From the NCBI GenBank assembly GCA_014380705.1, contig JACMJI010000148.1, positions 1 to 5,759 of the forward strand: a DNA stretch of 5,759 bases, read 5' to 3'. Position 1 is the first letter of the stretch. Each line of letters opens with the position of its first letter. A model generated the notes under the pieces. That model had not been told where the DNA came from. It searched no databases and saw only the letters and a list, made by a program, of their open reading frames with translations. The translations under genes were made by a program, and so were the position numbers. The DNA comes from Gorillibacterium sp. (GTDB lineage Bacteria; Bacillota; Bacilli; Paenibacillales; NBRC-103111). Below, piece after piece: positions 5,452-5,759 of the stretch.

Positions 5452-5759
5452 GACTCACCAATCCTTTTTCAGCAACGATAGCTACCCATTCTTGATCGCG
5501 ATTGATTTCGCGAATAAGAAAACCCGCTGCCTCCATAGCATCTACAACTGCTTGTTCCTTGCGCTCAATAATTCCAGACGCAATATAAATCCCACCCGGT
5601 TCTAGCGCTTCGTAAACATCGCTAACAAATAGCAGAATAATCTCCGCCAGAATATTGGCCACAACCACACGAACGGGAAGCGTAATGCCAAGTGTGTGCT
5701 GGTCGTTGTTCTGCTGCAATACGCCGAGCAGATCACTCAACTGGACATTGATCTGAGCT
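5441..5759 (-). CDS. prmA: Ribosomal protein L11 methyltransferase, C-terminal 105 codons (cut by window edge)
   Basis: PrmA trimethylates amino groups of ribosomal protein L11 using S-adenosylmethionine. Only the C-terminal third is here. The reading frame is open to the right edge and the first full codon is at 5758. It shows the end of the Rossmann-type methyltransferase domain: 'VVVANILAEIILLF' with the NILAE motif typical of PrmA, then 'ALEPGGIYIASGII', and the closing 'DQEWVAIVAEKG'. The SAM-binding GxGxG motif and the N-terminal L11-binding domain lie beyond the window. A TTG at 5740 is internal, not a start. The stop overlaps the protease ATG by 11 bases, so the two are co-transcribed and probably translationally coupled. 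In Bacillales prmA commonly lies after dnaJ and before rsmE, which fits the genes seen downstream. Confidence 0.95.
   Translation of the reverse strand, partial: AQINVQLSDLLGVLQQNNDQHTLGITLPVRVVVANILAEIILLFVSDVYEALEPGGIYIASGIIERKEQAVVDAMEAAGFLIREINRDQEWVAIVAEKGLVSHGV

Noticed and set aside
5738..5740. TTG as a start of the right-edge gene
   Set aside because: The same frame is open upstream to the window edge, and the sequence is the middle-to-end of PrmA, so this codon is internal.

Overview
This window looks like chromosomal DNA from a Gram-positive Firmicute of the order Bacillales, most likely Paenibacillus or a close relative. That is an inference from three things: the prmA–rsmE–mtaB order shared with the dnaJ region of Bacillus, strong G-rich Shine-Dalgarno (SD) sites with GTG starts, and protein sequences close to Bacillus family members. 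I see no transposase, integrase, CRISPR array, phage gene, tRNA or rRNA. All genes lie on the minus strand, so the biological order runs from the right edge to the left.

Right part (5759 to about 2401): the 3' third of prmA (ribosomal protein L11 methyltransferase), then a small M50/site-2-type membrane metalloprotease overlapping it by 11 bases. A 171-base gap containing 32-base repeats and a possible weak terminator follows. Then come rsmE (16S rRNA m3U1498 methyltransferase) and mtaB (tRNA ms2t6A methylthiotransferase). The best mtaB start is a GTG four bases after the rsmE stop. This block is a translation-apparatus modification cluster with a membrane protease inserted compared with Bacillus subtilis.

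Middle part (2382 to 1215): after a 50-base gap with a weak terminator-like hairpin there is a GTG-started Nudix hydrolase whose end overlaps the start of deoC (deoxyribose-phosphate aldolase) by 11 bases. The pair suggests nucleotide clean-up plus deoxyribose-phosphate catabolism, probably translationally coupled. A strong hairpin with a short, interrupted U-tract ends this unit.

Left part (1201 to 1): a separate unit with a candidate CcpA cre site, candidate promoters, a good SD and the first 349 codons of a methyl-accepting chemotaxis protein (TM – single Cache sensor – TM – HAMP – start of the signalling coiled coil), cut by the window edge.

Most of the content is ordinary housekeeping and chemotaxis. 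I did not find a convincing new multi-gene system. The most unusual spot is the 3' end of the M50 protease gene. A degenerate 32-base tandem repeat straddles its stop codon, the stop sits in a CTT-TGA context like the RF2 frameshift site, and the +1 frame stays open for 30 more codons.
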